A stretch of 64,000 nt of DNA from Corticium candelabrum (lineage: Eukaryota; Porifera; Homoscleromorpha; Homosclerophorida; Plakinidae). Position numbers and translations under genes: made by a program. Shown one piece after another: positions 63,644 to 64,000 of this stretch. How positions within the stretch are numbered: the stretch's first letter is position 1; the number at the start of each line of letters is the position of its first letter. Under the pieces are notes generated by a model that did not search any database, was not told the origin of the DNA, and worked only from the letters and a program-made list of their open reading frames with translations. The stretch is from NCBI RefSeq assembly GCF_963422355.1, contig NC_085101.1, forward strand, positions 4,534,493 to 4,598,492, in the 5' to 3' direction.

Positions 63644-64000
63644 CTGCCCCAAAGGTTGTAAATATACCCATTATACAAGCATATGGCAACAAAACAGACA
63701 AAAAGTCAACAAATACAGCACAAGCCAATAGTCCTCTCTTCTTTCCACTGCATTTCTCGACAACAGTTGCACTGAGTTTGAGCAGTTTGACAACCAAAGA
63801 CTACTAAGAGCTACCGAGCTTACAAGGGCTGTCACCCAGGTAAACAAAATGATGATGAAAACGATAGCAGTAAACACTGGTACTGATGTCGAGCAACAGC
63901 ACTCCCTGCCTTTAGTCAGTGTCCAACATCATCCCACCCATTGTATGTATTGTACGTGCCAGAACTGGGTAAATGACAGAAATATTAACTTTGTTACAAA

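Overview
The window is animal nuclear DNA. Genes are split into many short exons with GT-AG (occasionally GC-AG) introns, and the families are metazoan ones: a BMP/TGF-beta ligand, a HECW-type HECT ligase, an EPB41L5/Yurt FERM protein, a FERM-PTP-class phosphatase and a Grb7/MRL-type RA-PH adaptor. Divergence from human sequences, fairly compact genes and many (CA)n tracts, LINE, Gypsy, SINE and MITE copies suggest a non-vertebrate, probably early-branching animal such as a sponge. That placement is inference.

Layout. At 0.1-0.5 kb on the minus strand is the 5' end of a gene for a secreted protein I do not recognise. Divergent from it on the plus strand, 1.87-13.78 kb holds an 18-exon gene for a 795-residue adaptor with SAM, LD motif, coiled coil, RA, PH and SH2. 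This combines MRL-family (RIAM/lamellipodin) and Grb7/10/14 features in one protein. Its last intron, inside the SH2 domain, carries two inverted-repeat elements and telomere-like repeats. From 14.6 to 24 kb is a transposon-rich interval: a dead LINE, a Gypsy integrase remnant, a tRNA-derived SINE with a (GT)n tail, and sequence with no gene I can see.

From 24 kb on, every gene is on the minus strand. HECW (27 exons, about 1,261 aa) spans 23.98-39.88 kb. A two-exon BMP-like ligand lies at 42.6-44.8 kb. An EPB41L5/Yurt-like FERM gene (20 exons, about 1,285 aa) lies at 46.1-58.96 kb. The 3' exons of a PTPN3/4-like phosphatase (293 aa in the window) lie at 59.3-63.6 kb and run off the right edge.

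For the adaptor, HECW, ligand and FERM genes I joined exons by hand, using splice signals, reading phase and domain alignment. In each case the summed coding length is divisible by three and no internal stop remains. Exon edges may still be off by a few bases where alternative splice sites lie close together. The genes are not an operon. Functional links (adhesion/polarity adaptors, PPxY-WW pairing) are inference only.
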